Assembly: GCF_003353055.1 (NCBI RefSeq) | Contig: NZ_QKWJ01000008.1 | Location: 62,001 to 126,000 of the forward strand | DNA from: Cupriavidus lacunae | GTDB lineage: Bacteria; Pseudomonadota; Gammaproteobacteria; Burkholderiales; Burkholderiaceae | Length of the DNA stretch: 64,000 nt | Reading direction: 5' to 3' | Shown: piece by piece, positions 8,700-17,077 of the stretch | Position numbering within the stretch: the first letter of the stretch is position 1 | Layout: every line of letters starts with the position of its first letter | Program-made: the position numbers and the translations under genes | The notes under the pieces: model-generated | What the model was told of the DNA's origin: nothing | The model's database searches: none | What the model saw: the letters and a program-made list of their open reading frames with translations, nothing else

Positions 8700-9512
8700 A
8701 TGGAAAGAGAAAAGAAAGCGGTCTTTACACGTGAGCAGTTGGACAGGTTCTTCGCGTCTTACGTGGGTATGGATGGGGGAAATCCGGGGGCGGCAGTGTG
8801 GTTTTGTGATAGCGCGCCGCATCCGAGGGAAGAGTCGCTGGTCGCGCCGCTGGTCCCGCACATGGGGCCGAACGCATGGGATGCCGCTTACCGCGACAAG
8901 CACCGCAACCACATGGAGCGCTGGCAGTCGCACAAGAAGATTGCCCGGATCATGGCTGCGGCGCGTGCGCATGTCCTCGGCATGGCAGCAGGTGAGCCGG
9001 ACTGGAAGCATTACTTCGACCATCAGCTGTACGCGCCGGACGGCGCCGAGTTCAAGCTCAGCCTGTTTCCCCTGCCGGCGCATCTGATTGGACAGACGCC
9101 GTGGTCAAAGGCGTTTCGCGGCCAGCCGGAACTGGTGCCAAAACAGCGCTACCTGGCGCTTTGCCGCGACGGTGAGCGCTTCGTCTTCATCAATAGCATC
9201 CGCCAGTACTGGAGGCCTAAGGTGGTGATCTGCCTTGGCGGGCGGCACTTCGACGACTTCGTGCAGGCCTTTGCGCTTGAGGACGTGAGCGTCGCCAACT
9301 ACATCCTGCAGCCCGCTGACCAGGAAAAGACCCTGCGCGTACTGGAGCACGACGGCACCACGTGGATCATCTGTCCGGCGCTGGCCGGCGCATCAGGGTT
9401 GACGTCGGACGTGTTGCTCGACGCGATGGGGCAGTTCCTTGCAGGCTGGCTGGTACCAGGGGATTTTCCTGAGTTGGCATTGACGCAGCTGGCGCAAAGG
9501 CGAGCGGGCTAG
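8700..9512 (+). CDS. conserved protein of unknown function, paralogue 2
   Basis: This 270-residue paralogue of the 6430-7248 product shares with it FTREQLDRFF, GMDGGNPGAAVWFCD, EFKLSLFPLPA, YLALCRDG, RPKVVICLGGRH, ILQPADQEKTLRV and GLTSDVLLDAMGQF. The two copies differ throughout, so the duplication is not recent. The ATG is preceded by GGTAGAGGC about nine bases upstream. There is no signal peptide. The DGGNP...W and CLG blocks suggest an alpha/beta fold, possibly distantly UDG-like. The adjacent AraC gene is divergent and may regulate it. Function unknown. Confidence 0.7.
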   Translation: MEREKKAVFTREQLDRFFASYVGMDGGNPGAAVWFCDSAPHPREESLVAPLVPHMGPNAWDAAYRDKHRNHMERWQSHKKIARIMAAARAHVLGMAAGEPDWKHYFDHQLYAPDGAEFKLSLFPLPAHLIGQTPWSKAFRGQPELVPKQRYLALCRDGERFVFINSIRQYWRPKVVICLGGRHFDDFVQAFALEDVSVANYILQPADQEKTLRVLEHDGTTWIICPALAGASGLTSDVLLDAMGQFLAGWLVPGDFPELALTQLAQRRAG

Positions 9513-9757
9513 TAGCCAGCCAGGGCGGGCTGGCGTGCATCGATGATGCCGCTGACCGGTCCCACGGACTGTCTGCAAGCGCAGGCTTTCCCCCGCCAAG
9601 TAGGGATGACGCCGATGTGAGGATTGTTTATCAAGTGGGCTGGCACGAAATGCAAGTTACTGCCGCAGGATGGGGCGAGGCGGCAGACGGTCGCAGGATC
9701 GCCAGACCATAAACCATAAATCGACGTATCGAAGTATCGATCTCAGGAGAGAGAAGC

Positions 9758-11458
9758 GTGCAAACCAATACCCGGAATTTCTTTACCCTTGGCATGATGG
9801 CTGCCGCCGCGGCAGCGCTGGTTGCTTGCGGAGGGGGCGGCTCGGATTCTCCCTCGACGCCTTCCCAGCCTGCTGCCACCGTGAGCGGCAAGGCCGTTGA
9901 CTTCTACCTGTCGGGCGCGACGGTCACCTTCCTCGATTGCGCAAACAAGACCGTGACGACCAATGCGACGGGTGACTTCACCTTCCCGGCCGGTTGCACG
10001 AAGAGCGCGCTCAAGGTCTCCGGCGGCACCGATATTGGCACCAACCAGCCGTTCACCGGCGTGCTGCAAGCACCGGCGGTGGAATACAAGGCGGGTGTGA
10101 CGCCGGTGATCTCGCCCCTGACCACGCTGGTGGCGCAACTCGGCGCGGATCAGGCCGCGGCGCTGGCGACCAAGCTCGGCCTTGGGGGCAAGGACCTGAC
10201 CACGCTGGACCCGATGCAGGATGCAGCCGTGCTCAAGGCGGCGGTGGTCGTGCAGCAGTTGGTGGACCAGGTCGCCAAGACGCTGACGGGCCTGGCCACG
10301 GGCGGCACGCTGAGCGCCGCGGATGCGGCCGCCGCGGCGGCCAAGGCAGTTGCCACGGCGGTGGCAAATGCGTCCGGCACGGCAGACCTCACCAGCACCA
10401 CGCTGGTGACGAACGTTGTGTCGTCCGCTGTGCAGAACGCCTCGGCCGGCCTGCCGGCAAGCCTCCAGTCGAACATTGCCGCGGTGGCGGCCAACGTGGC
10501 TGCGCTAGCCGCTCCGGCGGTGGCGAACCAGGTGTCGGGCGTGAGCACGGCACTGAACGCCCTGACGCTGGGCAGCAGCCCGGCCGATACGCTATCGCAG
10601 TTGAAGTCGAGCGGTTCGCTGAACGCGGTGGTCGACAGCGCCAAGTCGACAACGACCACGGCGCTGGTAGCGGCGGTGACGCCGGCCGCGCTGACCGATG
10701 CGTCGAACACCACCAAGCTGGGCAAGCTCGGCGGCGCCGTGGCAACCGGCAACGCCACCGCGATCCAGCAGGCGGCCTCCGACCTGGGCAGCGCAGTGGA
10801 CAGCACCGCCGTCAACAAGGTGGCGGATGCGGTCAAGCCGAATAACTACATCCAGTTGGCGAACCTGACGATCAACGGCTTGTCGTACCCGATCGCCGAT
10901 ACGGTGTCGGTCACGGGCGGCACGCTGAGCTCGATCAAGGTAGCGGTCACGGAGAGCGGTGACGCCTTTGCGGGTGGTGCATCGCAAGTACGCGCCGGCC
11001 TGAGCTACAGCTACGGTGGCAACCAGGTCGACGTCATCATCGAGAACATCACGCTGACCTTCAGCGGTACGCAACTGATCAACGCGGTGGTGCCGGCCAA
11101 TACGACCTACTCGTTCCGCATCAGCGGCAACGTGTCGGCCGCTGCAAGCCTGACCAACGCCGCGGCGGACGGCCTGTACGACAGCGCCAATGGCGGTTCG
11201 CTGAACCTGCCGTTCACGGTGTTCCTCGCCAAGCTCAAGAACGCCGGCGCGCTGAGCCAGACGCAGATCGATTCGCTCACGCCGAAGGCGGTCAGCACCT
11301 TCCCCGTGACGTTCGCGGTGACAGGCCTGGGCGGCAAGGCGGTGAAACTGGGTACGCTGGTCAACGGCAGCGCGCAGAACGCGAAGCGGCAGTCGGTGCA
11401 GACCGCCGTGGCAACGGTGAGCGGCGACGGCATCAAGACGACGGTCACGCTCAACTAA
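9758..11458 (+). CDS. large Ala-rich lipoprotein
   Basis: This 566-residue protein starts at GTG 9758 with AGGAGA eight bases upstream. The N-terminus is a lipoprotein signal with lipobox LVAC (Cys24) followed by a Gly/Ser linker. The next segment (SGKAVDFYLSGATVTFLD) looks like a carboxypeptidase-regulatory-type beta-sandwich. Residues of roughly 120-350 are long Ala/Val/Thr-rich stretches with helical periodicity, and the C-terminal third is beta-rich. It is probably anchored in the outer or inner membrane facing the periplasm. An outer-membrane barrel gene follows after a terminator. No enzymatic motif is visible and the function is unknown. Confidence 0.8.
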   Translation: MQTNTRNFFTLGMMAAAAAALVACGGGGSDSPSTPSQPAATVSGKAVDFYLSGATVTFLDCANKTVTTNATGDFTFPAGCTKSALKVSGGTDIGTNQPFTGVLQAPAVEYKAGVTPVISPLTTLVAQLGADQAAALATKLGLGGKDLTTLDPMQDAAVLKAAVVVQQLVDQVAKTLTGLATGGTLSAADAAAAAAKAVATAVANASGTADLTSTTLVTNVVSSAVQNASAGLPASLQSNIAAVAANVAALAAPAVANQVSGVSTALNALTLGSSPADTLSQLKSSGSLNAVVDSAKSTTTTALVAAVTPAALTDASNTTKLGKLGGAVATGNATAIQQAASDLGSAVDSTAVNKVADAVKPNNYIQLANLTINGLSYPIADTVSVTGGTLSSIKVAVTESGDAFAGGASQVRAGLSYSYGGNQVDVIIENITLTFSGTQLINAVVPANTTYSFRISGNVSAAASLTNAAADGLYDSANGGSLNLPFTVFLAKLKNAGALSQTQIDSLTPKAVSTFPVTFAVTGLGGKAVKLGTLVNGSAQNAKRQSVQTAVATVSGDGIKTTVTLN

Positions 11459-11510
11459 TGTCCGGCGCGTAGTCGCGTCCTCTGCCTGGTTGGGGAGGAC
11501 CATGCCATGC

Positions 11511-11566
11511 CCGGTCACCTGATGCCCGCCCTGAGGGGCGCTGCAGCGGGTGACCGGCTTCTTTTT
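11511..11566 (+). terminator. rho-independent terminator after the lipoprotein gene
   Basis: The outer stem CCGGTCACC (11511-11519) pairs with GGTGACCGG (11549-11557). An inner stem CGCCC/GGGCG lies near 11527-11540. A CTTCTTTTT tract follows. The structure lies about 50 bases after the lipoprotein stop, so the next gene is probably transcribed separately. Confidence 0.75.
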
Positions 11567-11570
11567 GTCC

Positions 11571-11602
11571 GCGCGCGGCGGGCCCCGGGGTCCGCCGCGC
11601 GC
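11571..11602. repeat. near-perfect 32-base palindrome (GC hairpin)
   Basis: GCGCGCGGCGG at 11571-11581 is exactly complementary to CCGCCGCGCGC at 11592-11602. The centre GCCCCGGGGT is itself nearly self-complementary, with a single G-T mismatch. It lies just downstream of the terminator T-tract and 35 bases ahead of the barrel-protein start, so it may fold in that gene's leader. No function assigned. Confidence 0.7.
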
Positions 11603-11636
11603 CATGCCTGAGGCCGGCCTTGGTCTCGGAGTCTCT

Positions 11637-12758
11637 ATGCAGTTGTATCGCAAGCGCCAGCTCGCCCATGCCGGCGCCCTGATGCTGGGATTATCGTGCG
11701 CAGGCGTGGCCAGCGCCGCCCCGGACGACGTATTCATGCAGGCAGAGCCCGCCACGGGCGAATTCACCTCGGTGCGAGTCGAGGCCAGCTACGACATGGT
11801 CAATCGCACGGTGGACGTCTTCAACCTGCGCCAGAGCCAGGGCAGCGTGCCGGACAATGCCGGCGACTATCGCGGCGGCAAGCTTATGCTGGGCTACAAG
11901 TTCTCGCCGCATTGGTCGGGCTCGGCCACCTACTGGCGCCGCGATATCGACTATGGCCCGGACACCAACCAGATCGACAGCTGGATGCTGGCCCTGCATT
12001 ACGACCCGCTGGCGGAGCCGGGCGCCCGCGATCGGATCATGATGCGCTTCTCGCTGTGGGGAGACCACGGTGGCAGCCTGAACCGCTCGTCGCCGCTGAC
12101 GGTGCGCAACACTACGTTCAACAGCATCACGGTAAAGAACGCCAACGATATCCAGGGCCAGGCCGACGTGATCTTCTCGGGCGAGCTGACTGAGCGCAAC
12201 CAGCTCACGGGCTTCTTCGGGCTCGGGTTCAGCAGTGTGACCATTGGCGGCATCAATACGCGCCTGCAACGGGGCAACTGCAATTTCAATGTCTCCATCG
12301 GCTCGGACAACATTGCCAACGGCGCGCTGGCCGCACCGTGTCGTGCAGGCAACGTCAACCTGCAGTCGGCCTCGTTCGCGGTCGACGCCAGCCAGTTCGG
12401 GCTCAATATCAACGACGACTTCAACTACACGGCCGGCTACCTGAACCTGGGCGGCTCATGGCGCTGGAAGTACGAGAACTTCGCGGCGCGGCTGGGCTAC
12501 CAGTTCCAGTACCTGCTGCGCAGCAATGTCGATAGCCGTGCGCAAACCTATGGCTACTCGCCGATACGCTCGAACCATACGCTGGGGATGGAACTCTCGT
12601 ATGCGGTAGTGAAGAACATGGAAGTGTTCCTGCGCGGCCAGGCGTCCCTGCACAATTTCGTCGGCACCATCCCGTTCCTCTACAACGCCGCGACCGCTGG
12701 CAAGATGGACCGCTACTACGGCTACGGCTCGATCGGCATTCGCTTCTCGGGATTCTGA
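11637..12758 (+). CDS. outer-membrane beta-barrel protein
   Basis: This 373-residue protein begins at ATG 11637, with GGAG five bases upstream. An earlier in-frame start would fall inside the preceding terminator. The signal peptide ends near AGVASAAP. The rest is alternating-hydrophobic, aromatic-rich sequence typical of transmembrane strands (GYKFSPHWSGSATYWRRD, FFGLGFSSVTIGG, RLGYQFQYLL) and ends in Phe, the usual C-terminal outer-membrane signature. It could be a porin-like or assembly barrel. Some features recall barrels associated with extracellular electron transfer, but no cytochrome gene is nearby. The function is open. Two Cys residues in the long central loop could form a disulfide. 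Confidence 0.75.
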   Translation: MQLYRKRQLAHAGALMLGLSCAGVASAAPDDVFMQAEPATGEFTSVRVEASYDMVNRTVDVFNLRQSQGSVPDNAGDYRGGKLMLGYKFSPHWSGSATYWRRDIDYGPDTNQIDSWMLALHYDPLAEPGARDRIMMRFSLWGDHGGSLNRSSPLTVRNTTFNSITVKNANDIQGQADVIFSGELTERNQLTGFFGLGFSSVTIGGINTRLQRGNCNFNVSIGSDNIANGALAAPCRAGNVNLQSASFAVDASQFGLNINDDFNYTAGYLNLGGSWRWKYENFAARLGYQFQYLLRSNVDSRAQTYGYSPIRSNHTLGMELSYAVVKNMEVFLRGQASLHNFVGTIPFLYNAATAGKMDRYYGYGSIGIRFSGF

Positions 12759-13392
12759 GTTCGGGATTCCGGAGAGCCTCTGGGGGGCGGTCGAGTTACG
12801 CCCTTCAGATTCGAGCGGAGTTGATCAGCCAAGGCCCGCAGCGGGTCTTGCCTGCTGACCGATCGCCCAGATAAAGCCTGCGTGTTCGCGAGCGATCGCA
12901 TCGATCACCGCACGGCATTGCTTCGTGGCTTACTCATTCATGGAAGGATGCCCATCTCTCACGACCGTTTTTGTTGTATTTCAGATACATTCAAAGCGGG
13001 TTCCGCCTGGGCTTCAACAGCGGGTACGCGATGACAGAGCTTCCTGTCGAGTGATGTAAGAAGCACGTAAATTTGAATGTAAGTGTTCCATGGCGCGCCT
13101 GAAGAAGTAAAAGTGAAATCCCCGGCATGTTCATGTTGCGTGGCTAAGCGTCGTTCTCGCCACAGTAGCGCCCCTGACCATTCCGCAATCGACTATTTCC
13201 GTTTGCGGCCTTTTTCCAACACCTTGCTGTGCAATGTAAAGTAATCACTTAAATATCGGTTCGGCAGTTAGAGGAATCTGCGGTACGCACTCAGGCAGAT
13301 TCACGGCGAAGCCTCAGCAAGTCCGCGCTTGCATGGTTTCATCGCAGAGCTGCGAGCTGCGCGGTTGGCCCGGAAAAAGTGGTAGAAGAATA
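12759..13392. other. long intergenic region before the LuxR-repeat gene
   Basis: About 630 bases without a supportable gene. The second half (from about 13000) is AT-richer than the window average and resembles the accessory DNA downstream more than the core DNA upstream. The left boundary of the accessory segment may therefore lie here. No tRNA, direct repeat or insertion-sequence end could be recognised. Confidence 0.45.
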
Positions 13393-14466
13393 ATGTTTTC
13401 AGAGCAGTTCGGGGAAATTCTTACGGCATTGGCGAGCTTAACAACGCCTCAGCTTGAAACATTGCAGGCTATGCTGGACAGGATGCGCGCCGAAGGTATC
13501 CGCAACCCATCGGTCGAGACAGGTCAGCCACTTCTCACTCGTCAATACACTAGCAGGCACGTTTGGCACGGCAGCAAGCAGGCCGAGCGCCAGCGAACGC
13601 TTTACCGCGATACTGGCAAGTCCTGGGGCGCAGCCAAAGGGGCCACAAGTCTTCGGCTCGGGCAGGAAGGCGAATGGCACACCGATAAACGCTGCATCGA
13701 GAAGAGCTTGACGGCGGGGAGTGCTGCTGAAAGGGCCGACATCCTTATTGGCACCGCCTTTTTCCAGTACGATCTGTTGCCGCAAGATGTTGTTGAGCAT
13801 GAGTCGAGCGTCGTTTCGGCGAGGCAAGAGGTCAGCGAGCTTTCGGCGGCGAACATAGAGACCTGCGGAGGCGTCTCCGCGCTCAACGCTCGCGATCTCG
13901 TTGACAGGCTTCTGGACGCCAGCGCCGCCACTGCCGCAGCGCACGAGGTGCCGGGGGGCGACAAAGCGCGCAACAGGCGTGATCAATCGTTCAAGCCAGC
14001 GCAGGGCATCCCAATCACGCCGGAAGAACTCGGTCTGACCCAACGCCAGGGTGCGGTGCTTGTCCAGTTGCTGGAGGGATTGCCCAACAAGCTCATCGCT
14101 CGAAACCTGGGCTTATCCATAAACACCGTCAAGGAGCATGTGTCGGCCGTCCTTCTGCGGCTTGATTTGCGCACTCGCTCGCAGGTGATACCGTGGATGA
14201 ATCGTCTCAATGAGCATGATCGATCGTTCAAGCCTGCGCAGAGCGTCTCAATCACGCCGGAAGAACTCGGTCTGACCCAACGCCAGGGCGCAGTGCTCGT
14301 CCAGTTGCTGGAGGGATTGCCCAACAAGGTCATCGCTCGAAACCTGGGCTTATCCATAAACACCGTCAAGGAACATGTGTCGGCCATCCTTCTGCGGCTT
14401 GATTTGCGCACTCGCTCGCAGGTGATATCGCGAATGAAGCAATTCCGTGTGCGGACTGCCGAGTAG
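13393..14466 (+). CDS. chimeric protein with two tandem LuxR-type HTH domains
   Basis: This 357-residue protein starts at ATG 13393 (weak AGAAGAA ribosome site). Residues about 197-275 and 276-354 are two nearly identical copies of a LuxR-type DNA-binding domain (LGLTQRQGAVLVQLLEGLPN, then IARNLGLSINTVKEHVS). Each copy has the recognition helix NTVKEHVS. The N-terminal 130 residues match, block by block, the start of IS1595-like transposases (RDTGKSW for RDCGKTF, a conserved W, then AAERADILIGTAFF for the transposase HTH), but the zinc-ribbon cysteines are gone. No receiver or autoinducer domain is visible. It may be a regulator built from a transposase fragment plus a duplicated HTH. The flanking 630 bases are empty. 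Confidence 0.65.
   Translation: MFSEQFGEILTALASLTTPQLETLQAMLDRMRAEGIRNPSVETGQPLLTRQYTSRHVWHGSKQAERQRTLYRDTGKSWGAAKGATSLRLGQEGEWHTDKRCIEKSLTAGSAAERADILIGTAFFQYDLLPQDVVEHESSVVSARQEVSELSAANIETCGGVSALNARDLVDRLLDASAATAAAHEVPGGDKARNRRDQSFKPAQGIPITPEELGLTQRQGAVLVQLLEGLPNKLIARNLGLSINTVKEHVSAVLLRLDLRTRSQVIPWMNRLNEHDRSFKPAQSVSITPEELGLTQRQGAVLVQLLEGLPNKVIARNLGLSINTVKEHVSAILLRLDLRTRSQVISRMKQFRVRTAE
13981..14454 (+). repeat. in-frame tandem duplication of 237 bp (79 codons)
   Basis: Unit 1 (13981-14217) and unit 2 (14218-14454) are highly similar at DNA level, from GATCAATCGTTCAAGCC / GATCGATCGTTCAAGCC through the LuxR HTH to CTCGCTCGCAGGTGATA. Differences are scattered and mostly in third codon positions or near the unit ends. 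The period of 237 bases keeps frame, so both copies are translated. Confidence 0.9.
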
Positions 14467-14502
14467 CCTCGTGTCCACGCGCCCGCTTGTGCCGCGGATC
14501 GC

Positions 14503-14553
14503 TTGACATCGACTCGTACGATATATATCGTAAGATATGTTTTGCGATATATC
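14503..14553 (+). promoter_or_regulatory. promoter with palindromic operator of the PadR gene
   Basis: TTGACA at 14503-14508 fits a -35 box. The perfect 16-base palindrome TACGATATATATCGTA (14517-14532) covers the expected -10 position. A second dyad, GATAT...ATATC, spans 14534-14553 and runs up to the ribosome site. PadR/YqjI-type repressors bind such AT-rich dyads and commonly repress their own gene, so autoregulation is likely. Confidence 0.65.
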
Positions 14554-14563
14554 CGAGGTTGTC

Positions 14564-15271
14564 ATGCGCCATCATTCCCATCTTTTTGCTTTCTCAGGCC
14601 ACGGCCGTCACCTGCTGATAGGCCTTGCACCGCACTTCGAAAGCCATTTCGTCCGCCACGCCATGGGCCGCCACGGCGGCGGCTTCTGGGGCGGCGGCCA
14701 TGACGATGGCTTCGGCTCGGGCGGCCCCGATGGTCCCGGCAGCTTCGACGGTGAAGGCTGGCGCCGTGGCCGCAAGTTCAGCGCGGATGATCTGCAGTTG
14801 CTGCTGCTTGCCATGCTCGAGGAGAAGCCGAGCCACGGCTACGAACTGATCAAGGCGATCGAGACCCGCACCAATGGCTTCTACAAGCCGAGTCCCGGCG
14901 TGGTCTATCCAGCCCTGACTTATCTGGAAGAAGTCGGCTACGCCACTGTCGATACGGAAGGCAACAAGAAGCGCTACCAGTTGTCCGAGACCGGCAAGGC
15001 TCACCTGGCGGCCAACCGCGAGCGGGTCGAGGTGATGATCGCCAAACTGCGCCACGTGGCGCGCAAGGTGGAGTGGATGCGGCGCGCCATGAGCGGTGAG
15101 CCGCAGCCCGAGCCGGAGCAGGGCGGCTGGCTGCCCGAGCTGATGCAGGCCCGCGCCGCGATCAAGCGTGCGCTTGCGCTGCGCAGCGACGCGGGGGCCG
15201 ACGAGCAGCGCCGCATTGCCGAGATCCTGCTGCTCGCCGCGGCCGAGATCGAAGCGGTCCGCAAGGCCTGA
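14564..15271 (+). CDS. PadR family regulator with His/Gly-rich N-terminus (YqjI-like)
   Basis: This 235-residue protein starts at ATG 14564, with GAGG five bases upstream. An earlier ATG at 14537 would lie within the operator. Residues 1-65 are rich in His and Gly (ten His in the first 48). Residues about 68-150 form the PadR winged helix (LQLLLLAMLEEKPSHGYELI, then PSPGVVYPALTYLEEVGY), followed by a C-terminal helical dimer segment. E. coli YqjI has the same plan: a metal-binding His-rich arm and a PadR domain that represses the ferric-chelate reductase gene yqjH in response to nickel/iron. The next gene here is exactly such a reductase, supporting orthologous function. Confidence 0.85.
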   Translation: MRHHSHLFAFSGHGRHLLIGLAPHFESHFVRHAMGRHGGGFWGGGHDDGFGSGGPDGPGSFDGEGWRRGRKFSADDLQLLLLAMLEEKPSHGYELIKAIETRTNGFYKPSPGVVYPALTYLEEVGYATVDTEGNKKRYQLSETGKAHLAANRERVEVMIAKLRHVARKVEWMRRAMSGEPQPEPEQGGWLPELMQARAAIKRALALRSDAGADEQRRIAEILLLAAAEIEAVRKA

Positions 15272-15349
15272 TACGTGGCACTGACGCTGGCCGCGGCCAT
15301 CGGCAACCTGACCCGGCAGGTACCGGGTTTGAACCCAGGGAATTCCAAC

Positions 15350-16177
15350 ATGAGTGAAAACAACCAGGCATCCACACGCGACCTGACTGTGCAGCGCGTG
15401 CGCCATGCGCTCAAGATGCGCCTGCTGCAGGTGGTGCGTACCACGCAGGTGTCGCCGCAACTGCTGCGCGTCACGCTGGGCGGCGCTGACCTGGAAGACT
15501 TTGTCTCGGCGTCGTTCGATGACCATGTCAAGGTCTTCTTCCCGGTGGATGGTGCCGACAAGCCGGTGCTGCCGCAGGTCAGTCCGGACGGCATCACCTT
15601 CCCCGAAGGCCAGCCGCGTCCGGCCGCGCGCGATTACACACCGCGCCGCCACGATGCGGCGAAGCGGGAGCTGGATATCGAGTTCGTGCTGCACGGCGAT
15701 GGCCCCGCGTCGACGTGGGCGGCGCAGGCGCAGCCGGGCCAGTACCTGGGCGTGGGCGGTCCGCGCGGCTCGTTCGTGGTGCCTGCGGCGTTCGACTGGC
15801 ACCTGCTGATCGGCGATGACACCGCACTGCCGGCAATCGGCCGGCGCCTGGAAGAGCTTGGCGCGGATACGCATGCCATCGTCGTGGTGGAAGTGGGCGA
15901 TGCCGCCGCGCAGATCCCGCTGCCGACGTCAGCGCGATGCGATATCCACTGGCTGCATCGTGGCGATGCGCCGGAAGGCAGCCTGCTGGAAGCAGCGATG
16001 CGCAAGCTCACGCTGCCGTGCGGCGAAGGCTATGTATGGGCCGCCGGTGAAGCCGCCGCGATGAAGGCTGTGCGCCAATATCTGGTCGGCGAGCGCGGCA
16101 TCGACAAGCGCCGCATCCGCGCGTCGGCGTACTGGAAGTGCGGCGATGTGGCGGTGCATGAGACGCTGGACGACTGA
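15350..16177 (+). CDS. siderophore-interacting protein / ferric-chelate reductase (YqjH-like)
   Basis: This 275-residue flavoprotein belongs to the siderophore-interacting family. Residues 94-100 (RDYTPRR) are the FAD-binding R-x-Y-T motif. The C-terminal NADPH-side domain has LIGDDTALPAIGRRLE, VWAAGEAAAMKAVRQYL, and the family-typical YWKCGD near the end. It would reduce ferric siderophores in the cytosol with NADPH and release iron. The start at ATG 15350 has AGGGA about eight bases upstream; a GTG at 15275 has no such site. It directly follows the PadR regulator, which is the expected repressor. Confidence 0.87.
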   Translation: MSENNQASTRDLTVQRVRHALKMRLLQVVRTTQVSPQLLRVTLGGADLEDFVSASFDDHVKVFFPVDGADKPVLPQVSPDGITFPEGQPRPAARDYTPRRHDAAKRELDIEFVLHGDGPASTWAAQAQPGQYLGVGGPRGSFVVPAAFDWHLLIGDDTALPAIGRRLEELGADTHAIVVVEVGDAAAQIPLPTSARCDIHWLHRGDAPEGSLLEAAMRKLTLPCGEGYVWAAGEAAAMKAVRQYLVGERGIDKRRIRASAYWKCGDVAVHETLDD

Positions 16178-16281
16178 GGCGGAGCGCCGCGAGTTGGCGG
16201 TACAGGATACCGGGGCCGCCATGTACGCGATGGTCGCGATGGCCTAAGATTAGGGCCATCGCGCCCTCAGGAGGACTCGCC

Positions 16282-16686
16282 GTGCCGCACGCCGCCATGT
16301 CTTGCCGCCTCCCATCCAGCCTGCGCCTTGCGCTGGCCGCCAGTGCGGTTGTCCTTGCCGCCTGTGCGCCTGACTCGGTGCGCAATTTCCAGGCGAAGGA
16401 CTTCAACGCCTATCTCGATTCGCTGAAGACCGCGTGTCCGAACATGGTCATGGGCTCGAGCAATATCAGCGAATGGCTGCGCACCAGTGGCGACAGCGAT
16501 GACAGCAACTATGTCTACTGGCTGGACCAGACCTCGCGGCTGTATTACCAGCGCATCTCGGTCAAGGAATACCGCAATTCGACAAGCGCGGCGCTGGGCG
16601 GGCGCTCCGATGCGCCCGCGCTGGACTGCATAGTGCGCAACCTGCCGGCCAACCGGTCAACACAATTACCGGGCGGCAGGCTGTAG
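16282..16686 (+). CDS. small lipoprotein of unknown function
   Basis: A 134-residue protein starting at GTG 16282, with AGGAGG seven bases upstream. The signal peptide ends in a lipobox, VVLAAC (Cys28). The mature part has two further Cys residues and is polar with several Tyr. It looks monocistronic; it follows the siderophore reductase by about 100 bases, but nothing links the functions. I do not recognise the family. Confidence 0.65.
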   Translation: MPHAAMSCRLPSSLRLALAASAVVLAACAPDSVRNFQAKDFNAYLDSLKTACPNMVMGSSNISEWLRTSGDSDDSNYVYWLDQTSRLYYQRISVKEYRNSTSAALGGRSDAPALDCIVRNLPANRSTQLPGGRL

Positions 16687-16729
16687 GCGGCGTTGGGCTT
16701 CAATAGACCTCGCACGATCAGTTTGATTA

Positions 16730-16978
16730 CTAAAGACTTTTGGTCTCTGGCCACACGGTGAGATCCACCGTCACACGCATGCAACCTAAATCGCGCAGGT
16801 AGTACATAAGTTTCTCCGGGCCTCTAGTAAAGAGATGTGGGCATTGACGACGCGATCGCAACCAATGGTATCCATTAATGCGCACATACCATCCTTCCGA
16901 TGCCGGCAATATCTCCACGAATACCACTAAACCGCGCTCCAGCATGGCAATGAGTTGATGTTCAAAGAGGTCGGTCAA
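16730..16978 (-). CDS. small hypothetical protein beside the integrase
   Basis: This 82-residue soluble protein starts at TTG 16978, with a strong AAGGAG ribosome site seven bases upstream, which makes the rare start credible. The sequence is aromatic-rich (FVEILPASEGWYVRINGYHWL, split in two blocks around W), ending in LRDLGCMRVTVDL. It lies just downstream of the tyrosine recombinase on the same strand and shares its lower GC content, so it is probably part of the same mobile segment. The function is unknown. Confidence 0.6.
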   Translation of the reverse strand: MTDLFEHQLIAMLERGLVVFVEILPASEGWYVRINGYHWLRSRRQCPHLFTRGPEKLMYYLRDLGCMRVTVDLTVWPETKSL

Positions 16979-17077
16979 GGCTTTTCTCCTTCAGTAAAGA
17001 AATTGGCTTAGTAGAAATGAACGCCGTTATTTAAATGAGACGTGACGTCACGATTTCCTTGCATTGCGGCAGTATGC

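Noticed and set aside
13981..14454. CRISPR-like repeat
   Set aside because: Only two 237-base units, coding in frame for an HTH domain; no short repeats with spacers anywhere in the window.
15321..15340. tRNA T-loop-like sequence (GGGTTTGAACCC)
   Set aside because: It is a simple palindrome without acceptor or anticodon arms; no tRNA is formed here or elsewhere in the window.
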